The notes under the pieces are model-generated. The model was not told the origin of the DNA. It saw only the letters and a program-made list of their open reading frames with translations, and ran no database searches. Below, in pieces: positions 1-7,644 of a stretch of 39,398 nucleotides of DNA. The DNA is from JAXMBX01 sp046349635. Its GTDB lineage: Bacteria; Planctomycetota; Planctomycetia; Planctomycetales; Planctomycetaceae. Position 1 is the stretch's first letter. Every line of letters starts with the position of its first letter. The stretch covers positions 1 to 39,398 of the forward strand of contig JAXMBX010000047.1 of assembly GCA_046349635.1 (NCBI GenBank). Direction: 5' to 3'. A program made the translations under genes and the position numbers.

Positions 1-873
1 TCGCTTTTATCCTCCGCGTGGGTATGGGGCGGAGCAGGGCTGGCATTATGGGGATTTGCCCTCATCAGTGATACCCTCCCGTGGGATTTTTCCGAAGTCA
101 GGGAATTTTCCGGAATTGCCGACCAACTCTGGTATCTCGCCACTCTCCTCGTCATGGCAGCCGGAATCGCCGTCCTCGGAGCTCGACGTCCCGGTAGCCA
201 CGTCTGGAGCTGGTTCGTCGTCCTCCCCATGCTCCTCGTCCTCGGCTGGCCCTGTCTCTTCTTCTGGGGAAACGGTTGGCCCCCGCCCCGCTTCAGCCTG
301 ATGCTCCCCGCATTCCTCGCGGTCTGCCTCGTCCTGATCATGTCCGCCGGCAACTATCTGGGGACTCGATTTTCTACCCCCGCGCTCTGCACTGGGCTCG
401 CCTGCCTGCTCGTCATCCTCCCCCGCACTCCCTGGGGTTGGAATCTCGTTCCTTATGAAGATGAAATCCGCGCTCTCGCCACGTTGCTGATGGCCGGTTC
501 CGTGTTATTCGCCGCCCGGTCTCTCCCCACCCCTGCCGCCTCACGTCTGGAACACTTCTGGCTCGACTTCCGGGACTGGTTCGGCATCGTCTGGGCCTCT
601 CGCGTCCAGGAACGTTTGAACGAAGAAGCCCGCCGTCTCCGCTGGCCCTTCCGGTTTCATGGGGACGGAGTATTCTTCGCCGAGGAGGACGCGAACGCTC
701 ATCCCAGGCGGTTTGATCTGTCTCTCAAAAACCTTCCGCCGGAAGTGATCCGGGACTTGGAAACCACGCTGATCTGGGTCTTTCGCCGCTTTGTCGATCC
801 CCCCTGGATCAACGCCCGGCTGGGAGAGGAATTGCAGATTCAATCCGATTCTCCTTTGGAACAACGGGATTAG
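1..873 (+). CDS. Membrane protein, C-terminal part (5' end outside window)
   Basis: The frame is open from the first base of the window to the stop at 871-873, giving 290 residues with no visible start. The first ~180 residues hold about five hydrophobic segments, which predicts an integral inner-membrane protein. The last ~110 residues are polar and probably cytoplasmic; they run from the segment LEHFWLDFRDWFG to the end and contain the local motif FRFHGDGVFFAEED. An internal ATG at 154 exists, but the coding frame clearly continues upstream of it. I do not recognise the family and assign no function. The next gene starts 52 bases downstream on the same strand and may be co-transcribed. Confidence 0.7.
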   Translation, partial: SLLSSAWVWGGAGLALWGFALISDTLPWDFSEVREFSGIADQLWYLATLLVMAAGIAVLGARRPGSHVWSWFVVLPMLLVLGWPCLFFWGNGWPPPRFSLMLPAFLAVCLVLIMSAGNYLGTRFSTPALCTGLACLLVILPRTPWGWNLVPYEDEIRALATLLMAGSVLFAARSLPTPAASRLEHFWLDFRDWFGIVWASRVQERLNEEARRLRWPFRFHGDGVFFAEEDANAHPRRFDLSLKNLPPEVIRDLETTLIWVFRRFVDPPWINARLGEELQIQSDSPLEQRD

Positions 874-925
874 CCGTCTCTATAATAAATTCAGAGACGT
901 CCTCCACCGCGGAATAGATATCGCC

Positions 926-1384
926 ATGCCGGAGCCTTCCTCCTCAAATCTCTCACCGCCATCACCCCGCGTGATCGTGCTGGAACAATCGCCTCGTTGG
1001 GAGTCGGAACTCCTTCGCCGTTTTCCACACGCCGGTTCGCGCTTGAGAACGTGTCGAGACGCCGCGGACGTTTTGAAATTGCTGACGGACAACCCTGCGG
1101 ATCTTCTCCTCGTGACGCTCGCCACTTCTGCAGGCCCTCAATCCGGCGGCAATATTCTGCACCTCGTTGCCGGAATTCGGACGGAGTATCCCCACATCGA
1201 GATCGTGGTCGTCTGGAGTGGTCCGGAACACGCGCTCGAATGGTCATTGCGCGAACAGGGAATTCAATACTTCCTCAAGGATACGCACTCCACTGCCGAA
1301 ACGATCGCAGGGCTGTGTGCCCCCCTGTTGGCAGGCTGGTCGCACGACATCGCGGCCCTGCTCCCTCCGGAATCGCGGTGGTGA
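926..1384 (+). CDS. Receiver-domain-like protein (degenerate response regulator)
   Basis: This encodes 152 residues. I chose the ATG at 926 because the longer frame (from 791) overlaps the preceding gene and its extra residues look non-coding. After a Ser/Pro-rich N-terminus, residues ~15-140 resemble a response-regulator receiver fold: a strand RVIVLEQ, a helix, DLLLVTLAT where the phospho-acceptor strand would be, EIVVVWSG and the late strand YFLKD. The usual Asp at the end of strand 3 is replaced (LLLVTLA), so phosphorylation in the normal way is doubtful. It may be a pseudo-receiver or a structurally similar regulator. The family call rests on pattern similarity only. Confidence 0.55.
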   Translation: MPEPSSSNLSPPSPRVIVLEQSPRWESELLRRFPHAGSRLRTCRDAADVLKLLTDNPADLLLVTLATSAGPQSGGNILHLVAGIRTEYPHIEIVVVWSGPEHALEWSLREQGIQYFLKDTHSTAETIAGLCAPLLAGWSHDIAALLPPESRW

Positions 1385-1405
1385 GCGTGTCGTGTGGAAA
1401 TCCCG

Positions 1406-1434
1406 ATTTTGAGAATCAAAAACACCCTCAAAAT
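1406..1434. repeat. Perfect 8-bp inverted repeat in intergenic DNA
   Basis: ATTTTGAG (1406-1413) pairs exactly with CTCAAAAT (1427-1434) across a 13-base A-rich loop. It lies in the 164-base gap between the receiver-like gene and mrp. No T-run follows, so it is a poor intrinsic terminator. It could be an operator or a weak hairpin; the function is unknown. Confidence 0.4.
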
Positions 1435-1548
1435 AACGACACGTTCAGCCTCTTTTCGCTCGATGGTCAATCGGCTGGTTCCCCCGTAAGATGGAGGATC
1501 GAAATAAAATTCAGTTCAACGCTTCCGATGGAATGACAAGGGAATACG

Positions 1549-2631
1549 ATGTCGACGGCTCAAGCGACGCAGGGCGCTCTCCTTAACGCAGTGCAGCAGG
1601 TTCAGGACCCCGAATTCAAGAAGACGCTGGGTAGCCTGCGGGCGGTTTCGGGCGTCGTCCTGAAGTCCGACACCTCCGCGGAAATCCAAGTCGCTCTGCC
1701 GACCTACGTTCACCCGCAACGGGATCTCCTGGAATCTCGCATTCTCGACGCGGTGAAATCCGCAGCTCCCGCCGTGACCGATCCCCAGGTCAAATTCAGC
1801 GTGAAACTGAAAGGCAAAGACAGCGGCGGTGCATTGGGGCTCAAGGTCAAAAACGTCATCGCCGTCGGCAGCGGAAAGGGAGGCGTCGGTAAAAGCACCA
1901 TCGCCGCCTCTCTGGCGTTTGGATTGTTGCGTCAGGGTGCCGCCGTCGGCCTGATGGATGCCGATGTCTACGGCCCCAGTATTCCTCACATGCTTGCTGC
2001 CACCGGTCAACCCGGCCTCTCCGAAATCGCCGGCCCCGAAGGCAAGCCGATCCGTCGCATTCACCCCATCGATTGTCAGGGACTCAAAGTGATGTCGATG
2101 GGCTTCTTCGTCCCCGCCGAGGAAGCTGTCGTCTGGCGCGGTCCGATGCTGCACGGCGCCATCACCCAGTTCCTCCGTGACACGGAATGGGGCGAACTCG
2201 ACTATCTCATCATCGACCTCCCCCCCGGAACAGGTGATGTCTCCCTCACTCTCTCACAGCTTTTGGGCCTGGCCGGGGCCGTCGTCGTCTGCACACCCCA
2301 GCAGATCGCTCTCCTGGACGCCGTCAAAGCCATCGCCATGTTCGGCAAGGTGAAGATCCCCGTCCTCGGAATCGTCGAGAACATGACCGGCGACATCTTC
2401 GGTCGCGGCGGAGCACATCAGAAAGCGGAAGCCATGGGCATTCCCTTCCTCGGGGAAGTCCCCATGAATCCGCAACTCCGCATTAACGCCGACGAAGGCA
2501 AGCTGGCCGAGAACTTCGCGCCCGATAATCCTTCCCGCCCCTATCTCGAACACGTGTGTGAGCAGGTTGCGATTCAAGTGGCGAAAGAATTGATAGCCGG
2601 GTCGGGCATGCCCACGCTCGAAGTTCTCTAA
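1549..2631 (+). CDS. mrp: Mrp/ApbC family iron-sulfur cluster carrier ATPase
   Basis: This is a 360-residue protein, a normal length for bacterial Mrp. Residues ~8-85 form the DUF59/MIP18-like N-terminal domain. The deviant Walker A loop GKGGVGKS is at 109-116, followed by LMDADVYGPSIPHML (switch I) and YLIIDLPPGTGD (Walker B), all hallmarks of the Mrp/Nbp35 branch of the MinD/ParA superfamily. Such proteins bind and transfer Fe-S clusters in the cytosol using ATP. The expected C-terminal CxxC after VENM is missing: the sequence goes VENMTGDIFGRGG directly, so cluster binding through that motif cannot happen here. AAGGGA, about 8 bases upstream, supports the ATG at 1549. The gene stands alone between an intergenic hairpin and a tRNA-like gene. 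Confidence 0.93.
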   Translation: MSTAQATQGALLNAVQQVQDPEFKKTLGSLRAVSGVVLKSDTSAEIQVALPTYVHPQRDLLESRILDAVKSAAPAVTDPQVKFSVKLKGKDSGGALGLKVKNVIAVGSGKGGVGKSTIAASLAFGLLRQGAAVGLMDADVYGPSIPHMLAATGQPGLSEIAGPEGKPIRRIHPIDCQGLKVMSMGFFVPAEEAVVWRGPMLHGAITQFLRDTEWGELDYLIIDLPPGTGDVSLTLSQLLGLAGAVVVCTPQQIALLDAVKAIAMFGKVKIPVLGIVENMTGDIFGRGGAHQKAEAMGIPFLGEVPMNPQLRINADEGKLAENFAPDNPSRPYLEHVCEQVAIQVAKELIAGSGMPTLEVL

Positions 2632-2673
2632 GATGTAAACATTCGAACTTCCATTGATGCTGGGCTGAATTTT

Positions 2674-2763
2674 ACGGCCATAGCATAATGGAAATGCACC
2701 CGGCTTATACCCGGTTTAAGGTCAGATCAACCTGAGATGGGGGTTCGATTCCCTCTGGCCGTA
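2674..2763 (+). tRNA. tRNA-like gene, anticodon UAU, long variable arm (tRNA-Ile? unusual)
   Basis: The cloverleaf can be drawn by hand. The acceptor ACGGCCA (2674-2680) pairs perfectly with TGGCCGT (2756-2762), followed by discriminator A2763. T8 and A9 are followed by the D stem GCAT/ATGC with GG in the loop. The anticodon stem is CCCGG/CCGGT (outer C-U mismatch) with loop CTTATAC, so the anticodon is TAT at 2706-2708. The T arm is GGGGG/CCCTC with loop TTCGATT. The variable region (2716-2738) is 23 bases and can form AGGT/ACCT, like a class II tRNA, yet Leu, Ser and Tyr do not use a UAU anticodon. CCA is not encoded. It may be a real AUA-reading tRNA, a variant with an insertion, or a decayed copy. 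Confidence 0.7.
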
Positions 2764-2803
2764 ATGTGAAGTAAAAAAATTCGCTGGCCCCGGCTCTGTC
2801 CAC

Positions 2804-4435
2804 ATGACCGCCAATCCCAATGAAAACACGGTGATCTTCCCTCGCCACAGAGACGTGGCGACGACACTCCCCTCCCAGGTCGCTCCGCAACCCCTCCGCC
2901 ATGCGACCCTGTTCAATCGGATGGAAAACGAAACCCGCGATCTGCTGCGACAGCGGCTCCGCGCCGTCTCCTTCGTCCTCTTCTGCGGTTTCCTGATGTT
3001 CTGGTTTCGCGCCTGGTTTCTCGATGGTGCCTTCGGAGGGTTCGATGATCTGGTCGAAATTGTCCTCGTGATCGGAGGGTTCACGGCCCTCTTCTATTCC
3101 AAACTCCGGTTTACTCTCAGGCAGTTGCGCAGTCTCGAACTCCTCTTCTTTGCGCTGGTCGCGCTCTTTACCGCCCTGAATGACTACCAGGAGATTCTCC
3201 GCACCAGCCTCGCGCGTTCGAACGTCTACGAACTCTCCGCCGTGAAGTCCTGCTTCATGCACTTCTTCGGTCTCGTGATGCTCTACGGAATGTTCATCCC
3301 CAACACCTGGACCCGCGCCTTGCAGGTCATTCTCCCCATCGCGCTCACACCTGTCTTTGTGCTGGGCATTCTGCGCCTGAAGTCGGTCGAGTTTCGCCAG
3401 TTCGCGATGGAATTCCAGAACCCCGAGCAGATGAGCGAGCATCTGATCAGCATCTGCTTCGGCGTCCTTGCCTCTGTCTACGCCTCCTACACCTACAATC
3501 AGTTGCGACGAGAAGCTTTCCAGGCGAAGCAGATCGGACAGTATCGCCTCAAGGATAAACTCGGATCGGGGGGGATGGGAGACGTCTACCTGGCGGAGCA
3601 TCAACTCCTGAAACGCCCCTGTGCCATCAAGCTCATCCGTCCGGAAAACCAGACCGACCGCCAGACCATGGCTCGCTTTGAGCAGGAGGTGCAGACCACC
3701 GCCCTCCTCTCTCACTGGAACACGATCGACGTCTACGACTACGGCCGGACAGAGGACGGCACGTTCTACTACGTCATGGAATATCTCCCCGGCATGAGTA
3801 TCTCCGACCTGGTGAAACAGTTCGGGCCCCTGTCCGCGCCCCGCGTGATTCACCTCTTCCGCCAGACCTGTGATGCTCTCCGCGAAGCGCATTCCGTCGG
3901 CTTGATCCATCGCGACATCAAACCCGCGAATATCTTTGCCGCGGAACGGGGGGGCGTTCACGACGTCGCGAAGCTCCTCGATTTCGGACTCGTCAAACCG
4001 GTCACGACCGCCAACTCCGATCTGCAGATCACCCAGGAAGGGGCCGCCGTCGGTTCGCCTCTCTATATGTCCCCCGAACAGGCCACCAACAATACTGCGG
4101 TGGATGCCCGCAGCGACATCTACTCGCTCGGGGCCACCGCGTACTATGCCCTCACCGGCCGCCCTCCCTTTACCGGTGATAACACCATTCAGGTCGTCGT
4201 CGCCCATGCCCGCGATCCGGTCGTTCCTCCGTCGGAATTTTGTTCCACGGTTCCCGAGGATCTGGAAGAGGTCATCCTGAAATGTCTCGCCAAGAGACCG
4301 GAGGACCGCTATCAGACCATCGCGGAACTGGAGCACGCTCTCGCCTCCTGCCACGATGCCGGAAAATGGTCGGAAAAGCAGGCCCGGGAATGGTGGCATT
4401 CTCGTCGCCCCGCACCGATCATCGTTGCCGACTGA
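2804..4435 (+). CDS. Membrane serine/threonine protein kinase
   Basis: This encodes 543 residues. Residues ~54-233 contain about six hydrophobic helices. A PknB-type kinase domain starts near 247 (IGQYRLKDKLGSGGMGDVYL) and fills the rest. Visible catalytic parts are the Gly loop GSGGMG (253-258), Lys276 in CAIKLI, HRDIKPANIF (369-378), DFG (393-395) and SPEQA (423-427). This is a complete, probably active Hanks-type kinase anchored to the membrane by its N-terminus, the reverse of PknB, whose sensor follows the kinase domain. No sensor domain is seen after the kinase. The start at 2804 has no clear ribosome-binding site; Met40 is an alternative. It lies 40 bases after the tRNA-like gene. A 623-residue antisense open frame here is a high-GC shadow. 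Confidence 0.9.
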   Translation: MTANPNENTVIFPRHRDVATTLPSQVAPQPLRHATLFNRMENETRDLLRQRLRAVSFVLFCGFLMFWFRAWFLDGAFGGFDDLVEIVLVIGGFTALFYSKLRFTLRQLRSLELLFFALVALFTALNDYQEILRTSLARSNVYELSAVKSCFMHFFGLVMLYGMFIPNTWTRALQVILPIALTPVFVLGILRLKSVEFRQFAMEFQNPEQMSEHLISICFGVLASVYASYTYNQLRREAFQAKQIGQYRLKDKLGSGGMGDVYLAEHQLLKRPCAIKLIRPENQTDRQTMARFEQEVQTTALLSHWNTIDVYDYGRTEDGTFYYVMEYLPGMSISDLVKQFGPLSAPRVIHLFRQTCDALREAHSVGLIHRDIKPANIFAAERGGVHDVAKLLDFGLVKPVTTANSDLQITQEGAAVGSPLYMSPEQATNNTAVDARSDIYSLGATAYYALTGRPPFTGDNTIQVVVAHARDPVVPPSEFCSTVPEDLEEVILKCLAKRPEDRYQTIAELEHALASCHDAGKWSEKQAREWWHSRRPAPIIVAD

Positions 4436-4443
4436 AACAGGAT

Positions 4444-4521
4444 TGTAGTCGACCCTCCACAGGGATTCGTCCCTTCCTGGGTGGCATGCCCACATCGTTG
4501 CGTAGCAACAGGGTGGGCATG
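4444..4521. repeat. Dispersed repeat, family A, copy 1 (in a 588-base gene-free gap)
   Basis: The core GGGTGGCATGCCCAC (from 4479) and its inverted partner GGGTGGGCATG (ending 4521) can fold back on each other. The preceding ~35 bases (TGTAGTCGACCCTCCACAGG and following) match the left flank of the copy at 7437. The gap 4436-5023 between the kinase and uvrC otherwise shows no gene I can support. A 152-residue antisense frame at 4525-4983 has no recognisable features. The repeat may act as a transcript-end hairpin. Confidence 0.75.
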
Positions 4522-5023
4522 GATTCAATTGATGGCGAGTGTCTTCTGCTTCTCTTGAGCAGGCACTTCCCCACAAAAAAATTCCAAATCGGAATTCCGT
4601 ATCCGCCTCAAGCCGATGGGGAGGTCGGCGAGACGGATACGGAAATCGTTTGGAACGCGCGCTGACGGAAGACTCATGCTCGGCTGGCGAGGGGACGTCG
4701 CGCCGTCACATCGGTCTTCCGCTTGGGACTGTCGGCAGGAGAGCCACGCCACAGCCGGGACTTCATTCTGGTTTTCTTCAACTTTACTTTGCTGGTAAGG
4801 TTTATCGACCGGCCAGACTTCTCCAGACAGGCAAAACCTGCCGATTCCGTTTCGAACGATTATGCCCAGGATATCGCCCCTCCTCAGCCCCCGATCACCC
4901 CGCTCGCGAGGACTTTGCGGGTCGTAGGGAATGTACCTCTCCCCGCTCCCCGGATAAAATGACAATCGCCGTCCCCCAGCCACCGAGGGCTTCCGGGGAT
5001 CCCCTTTCAGGGAGTGAATCCGC

Positions 5024-6361
5024 GTGTCCGAACAGCCTGCCGCTCAGCCTTCACCCACCGATCCCGGGGACAAAGTCCGTACTTTCCCCGACACGCCGGG
5101 GGTCTACCTCATGAAGGACGCCCAGGGCCGCGTCATCTACATCGGCAAAGCGGTCAATCTCCGCAACCGGGCCTCCAGCTACTTCACCAAGGCCGCCCGT
5201 CTCGACCTGCGGACCGCCGACCTCGTCCGCGAAATCCGCGATATCGATTTCATCCCCTGCGATACCGAAGTCGACGCCCTCCTGATGGAAGCCCGTCTCG
5301 TCAAGGATGTCCAGCCCCGTTTCAATCAGGAGCTGAAGGACGACAAGACCTTCCCCTACCTGCAGATCACCACCCGCGAGGATTTCCCCCGCGTCGAGTT
5401 TACCCGCAAACCTCGCGCGCGAGGCACGAAACTCTACGGCCCCTTCACCAGTGCGAAAAAACTCCGCGCCACGATCACCGTCCTGCAGAAGATCTTCCGC
5501 TTTCGAAACTGCACCCTCGACATCGCCGAGGGGGACGAACGCTGGCGCTGGTTCCGCCCCTGCCTCCTGCACAGCATCAATCAATGCACCGCCCCCTGTA
5601 ATTTTCGAGTCAGCAAGGAGGACTATCGCAAGGACATCCGCAAATTGCAGATGTTTCTCGACGGCAACAAGCACAAGCTGATCGCCGAACTCGAAGCCGA
5701 AATGCTGCAGGCCGCACAGTCTCTTCTCTTCGAACGGGCCGCCCGCATCCGCGATGAACTGAATGCCCTCGAACACATCGACCTCCGCGGCAGCCTCGAT
5801 AAGCATGCTCAGCCCGAGGTCTTCCCCATTGATCCCCGCAAAGGTCTCCTCGGCCTGAAGAAACGCCTCCAGCTCACCGATCTCCCCCGCCGCATTGAAG
5901 GCGTCGACATCGCCCACCTGCAGGGGGGAGAGACCGTCGCCAGTCTGGTCCAGTTCGTCGATGGCCTCCCCTTCAAACATGGGTACAAACGCTTCAAGAT
6001 CCGGACCGTCCAGGGAGTCGATGATTTCGCCTCCATGCGGGAAGTCATCACCCGCCACTTCAGTCGTCTGCAATCGGAGGGAGAATCATTCCCCGATCTC
6101 CTCCTGATCGACGGCGGCAAGGGGCAGCTCAACGCTGGACTGGACGCTCTCCGCACGCTCAATATCCACCCCCCCCGCCCCTTCGTCCTCTCCCTCGCCA
6201 AGCAGGAGGAAGAGATCTTCCTGCCGGGCCAGCCGGAGTCCCTCAAGCTCGGCCGCCACTCCTTTGCCCTCCGACTCCTGCAGTATGTGCGCGATGAGGC
6301 CCATCGTTTCGCCCAGCATTACCACCACATCCTGCGAAGAAAATCCACCTTTGACGAATAA
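5024..6361 (+). CDS. uvrC: UvrC-type excinuclease subunit lacking the C-terminal helix-hairpin-helix
   Basis: UvrC makes the two cuts around bulky lesions in nucleotide excision repair. The GTG start is followed by 445 residues; family members are usually ~600. Residues ~24-100 are the GIY-YIG nuclease (PGVYLMKD, then VIYIGKA). Cys163, 180, 188 and 192 fit the UvrC iron-sulfur ligands (last spacings C-x7-C-x3-C). Residues ~218-253 are the UvrB-binding UVR motif. Residues ~290-435 are the RNase H-like nuclease, with Asp295 (EGVDIAH), Asp363 (LLLIDGGKGQ) and His427 (DEAHRF). The protein stops just after this, so the tandem HhH that normally binds DNA is absent. The stop is followed by unrelated repeat DNA, not by a shifted HhH frame that I can see. 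Both catalytic centres appear intact. Confidence 0.92.
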   Translation: MSEQPAAQPSPTDPGDKVRTFPDTPGVYLMKDAQGRVIYIGKAVNLRNRASSYFTKAARLDLRTADLVREIRDIDFIPCDTEVDALLMEARLVKDVQPRFNQELKDDKTFPYLQITTREDFPRVEFTRKPRARGTKLYGPFTSAKKLRATITVLQKIFRFRNCTLDIAEGDERWRWFRPCLLHSINQCTAPCNFRVSKEDYRKDIRKLQMFLDGNKHKLIAELEAEMLQAAQSLLFERAARIRDELNALEHIDLRGSLDKHAQPEVFPIDPRKGLLGLKKRLQLTDLPRRIEGVDIAHLQGGETVASLVQFVDGLPFKHGYKRFKIRTVQGVDDFASMREVITRHFSRLQSEGESFPDLLLIDGGKGQLNAGLDALRTLNIHPPRPFVLSLAKQEEEIFLPGQPESLKLGRHSFALRLLQYVRDEAHRFAQHYHHILRRKSTFDE

Positions 6362-6422
6362 ACGGGTTATGCCAGCCCGACACGCCCCCGCCCTTTGATT
6401 CCGTCGATATCTCCTCTAAGGA

Positions 6423-6521
6423 TGGGTGCCCCATACGCCGGTACTACGGCGTGTGGGTGGCGCCAGCCACAAGAGGCCGGCTTCCCTCGCTCCTTGTGGC
6501 AGAGGGGCCGGGGATGAGGGG
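6423..6521. repeat. Dispersed repeats: family B-like then family C
   Basis: At 6423-6480, GGGTGCCCCATACGCCGGTA and following, ending in GGGTGGCGCCAGCCACAAGA, contains the inverted pair ACGCCG/CGGCGT and resembles the B copies at 10102, 21276 and 26517. At 6483-6521, a variant of family C (CCTCGCTCCTTGTGGCAGAG, then GGGGCCGGGGATGAGGGG) follows directly. The pair fills most of the gap between uvrC and the next small gene. Confidence 0.7.
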
Positions 6522-6542
6522 CAAAATAACGGAGACAATATC

Positions 6543-6812
6543 GTGACTCGACCCGCTCTCCTGCTCGCTGCGGCGTGTTTTCTCTCACTCTCCCTCTCGG
6601 CGGAGCGCAACCTCGTCGCCGCGCAACGCTTCGGCGGCCACTTCGTCGGACGTCCCGCCCATCCGCCCGTCTTTCTGAATGAACGCTCCGTTCAGTTTCA
6701 GCACCGCATCAACGCGGACCTGCTTTATCCCCGAGGAGAGTTCGTCCCCAAAGGCGTCATCAAGCGCCGCCCCCCCGACAATCCCACTCTGGGCTATCCC
6801 AACTACTACTAG
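6543..6812 (+). CDS. Small secreted hypothetical protein
   Basis: This encodes 89 residues from a GTG at 6543, chosen because GGAGA lies about 9 bases upstream and a signal peptide begins there (ALLLAAACFLSLSLSA). The longer frame from 6426 runs through repeat DNA and is unlikely. The mature part is Arg/Pro/Phe-rich, ends in PTLGYPNYY, and has no cysteines or recognisable domain. It is followed 15 bases later by another small secreted protein, so the two may form an operon. I do not recognise the family. Confidence 0.6.
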   Translation: MTRPALLLAAACFLSLSLSAERNLVAAQRFGGHFVGRPAHPPVFLNERSVQFQHRINADLLYPRGEFVPKGVIKRRPPDNPTLGYPNYY

Positions 6813-6827
6813 TCTGGAGTTGAGCGC

Positions 6828-7421
6828 GTGAGCAGGTTGCGTCCCATTCTCATCGTGGGATTGTTCCTCACCTTCGGGGAAACACACAACCTCTCCGCGC
6901 AGTTCGCTCGCGAGGCCAACACCGTCGGCATCAACTTCCCCTCGCAGAACTTCCAGGGTTTCATCTACAACGATTCCGGTAACCGGGAGTACGTGAATCT
7001 CAATCGTCGTGCGGACACCGCCCGGCGCGGGGACACGTTCCGAGGATCTCAGGGACGGGGCATCTCCGCACAATCCTCCGTCCCGCCGGTTGACCCCCGC
7101 TTGATCGCAGAGCAGGGCCTGCGCGATCCGTTTATTGGTCCCCCTGCCAGGTTGCCCCCGGTCGCCCAGCGGATCGCCCTCCAGCAGTCTCGCACCCGGG
7201 AGGAGTGGCGCTACGCCGGTGAACGGGAACGCTTCGCCCGCGATCCCTTCGAGCACCGTCCCTCCTCACGCCTCGTGCAGCGCCCGCTTCAGGACACTCC
7301 CTCCGAGAACGCTCCCCGGATGGTCGTGAACCCCTCCCCCGGTTCCTCCGCGGCCCGCAGGGATCTCCTTCCCCAGGCCCGCGAAGCCCGCGCCTACCCC
7401 TTCCTCCAGGACCGCCAGTAA
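6828..7421 (+). CDS. Secreted hypothetical protein
   Basis: This encodes 197 residues from a GTG start. The N-terminus is a plausible signal peptide (LRPILIVGLFLTFG) cleaved near LSAQ. The remainder is polar, Arg- and Pro-rich and without cysteines or a clear fold. Segments such as REYVNLNRRADTARRG suggest a partly disordered envelope protein. It follows the preceding secreted gene by 15 bases. No family recognised; the call rests on the signal peptide and coding pattern. Confidence 0.6.
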   Translation: MSRLRPILIVGLFLTFGETHNLSAQFAREANTVGINFPSQNFQGFIYNDSGNREYVNLNRRADTARRGDTFRGSQGRGISAQSSVPPVDPRLIAEQGLRDPFIGPPARLPPVAQRIALQQSRTREEWRYAGERERFARDPFEHRPSSRLVQRPLQDTPSENAPRMVVNPSPGSSAARRDLLPQAREARAYPFLQDRQ

Positions 7422-7436
7422 TTCGTCCCCAGGAAG

Positions 7437-7508
7437 TGTAGTAGACCATCCACAGGCATTTGTCCCTTTCTGGGTGGCATGCCCACTTCGCGAAGCAGGG
7501 GGGGCATG
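7437..7508. repeat. Dispersed repeat, family A, copy 2
   Basis: TGGGTGGCATGCCCACTTCG (from 7471) pairs with GGGGGGCATG (ending 7508). The left flank, TGTAGTAGACCATCCACAGG from 7437, matches the copy at 4444, so the shared unit is ~75 bases rather than just a hairpin. It sits in the 223-base gap before the DUF374 gene. Confidence 0.75.
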
Positions 7509-7644
7509 TGCGCGTTTGACACGCGTTTCTCCCCGCCCCTGCGGTAATTCTGCGTAAAAACTGCGATAGCCACAAATTTCCCAATCTGCGATATTTCCCC
7601 CGTCGATTGTCGAAAAAAACTCACATTCGTTCGGTGACTGCCGC

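Noticed and set aside
1385..1548. Riboswitch or terminator before mrp
   Set aside because: There is an 8-bp hairpin but no T-run after it and no recognisable aptamer core.
2705..4576. 623-residue open frame on the minus strand
   Set aside because: It lies antisense to the well-supported kinase gene, has no domain, and its residue mix is what high-GC antisense frames give.
4525..4983. 152-residue minus-strand frame in the gap before uvrC
   Set aside because: Overlaps the gap next to a dispersed repeat and has no start signal, domain or coding pattern I can defend.
5051..6073. 340-residue minus-strand frame
   Set aside because: Antisense to uvrC; no recognisable domain.
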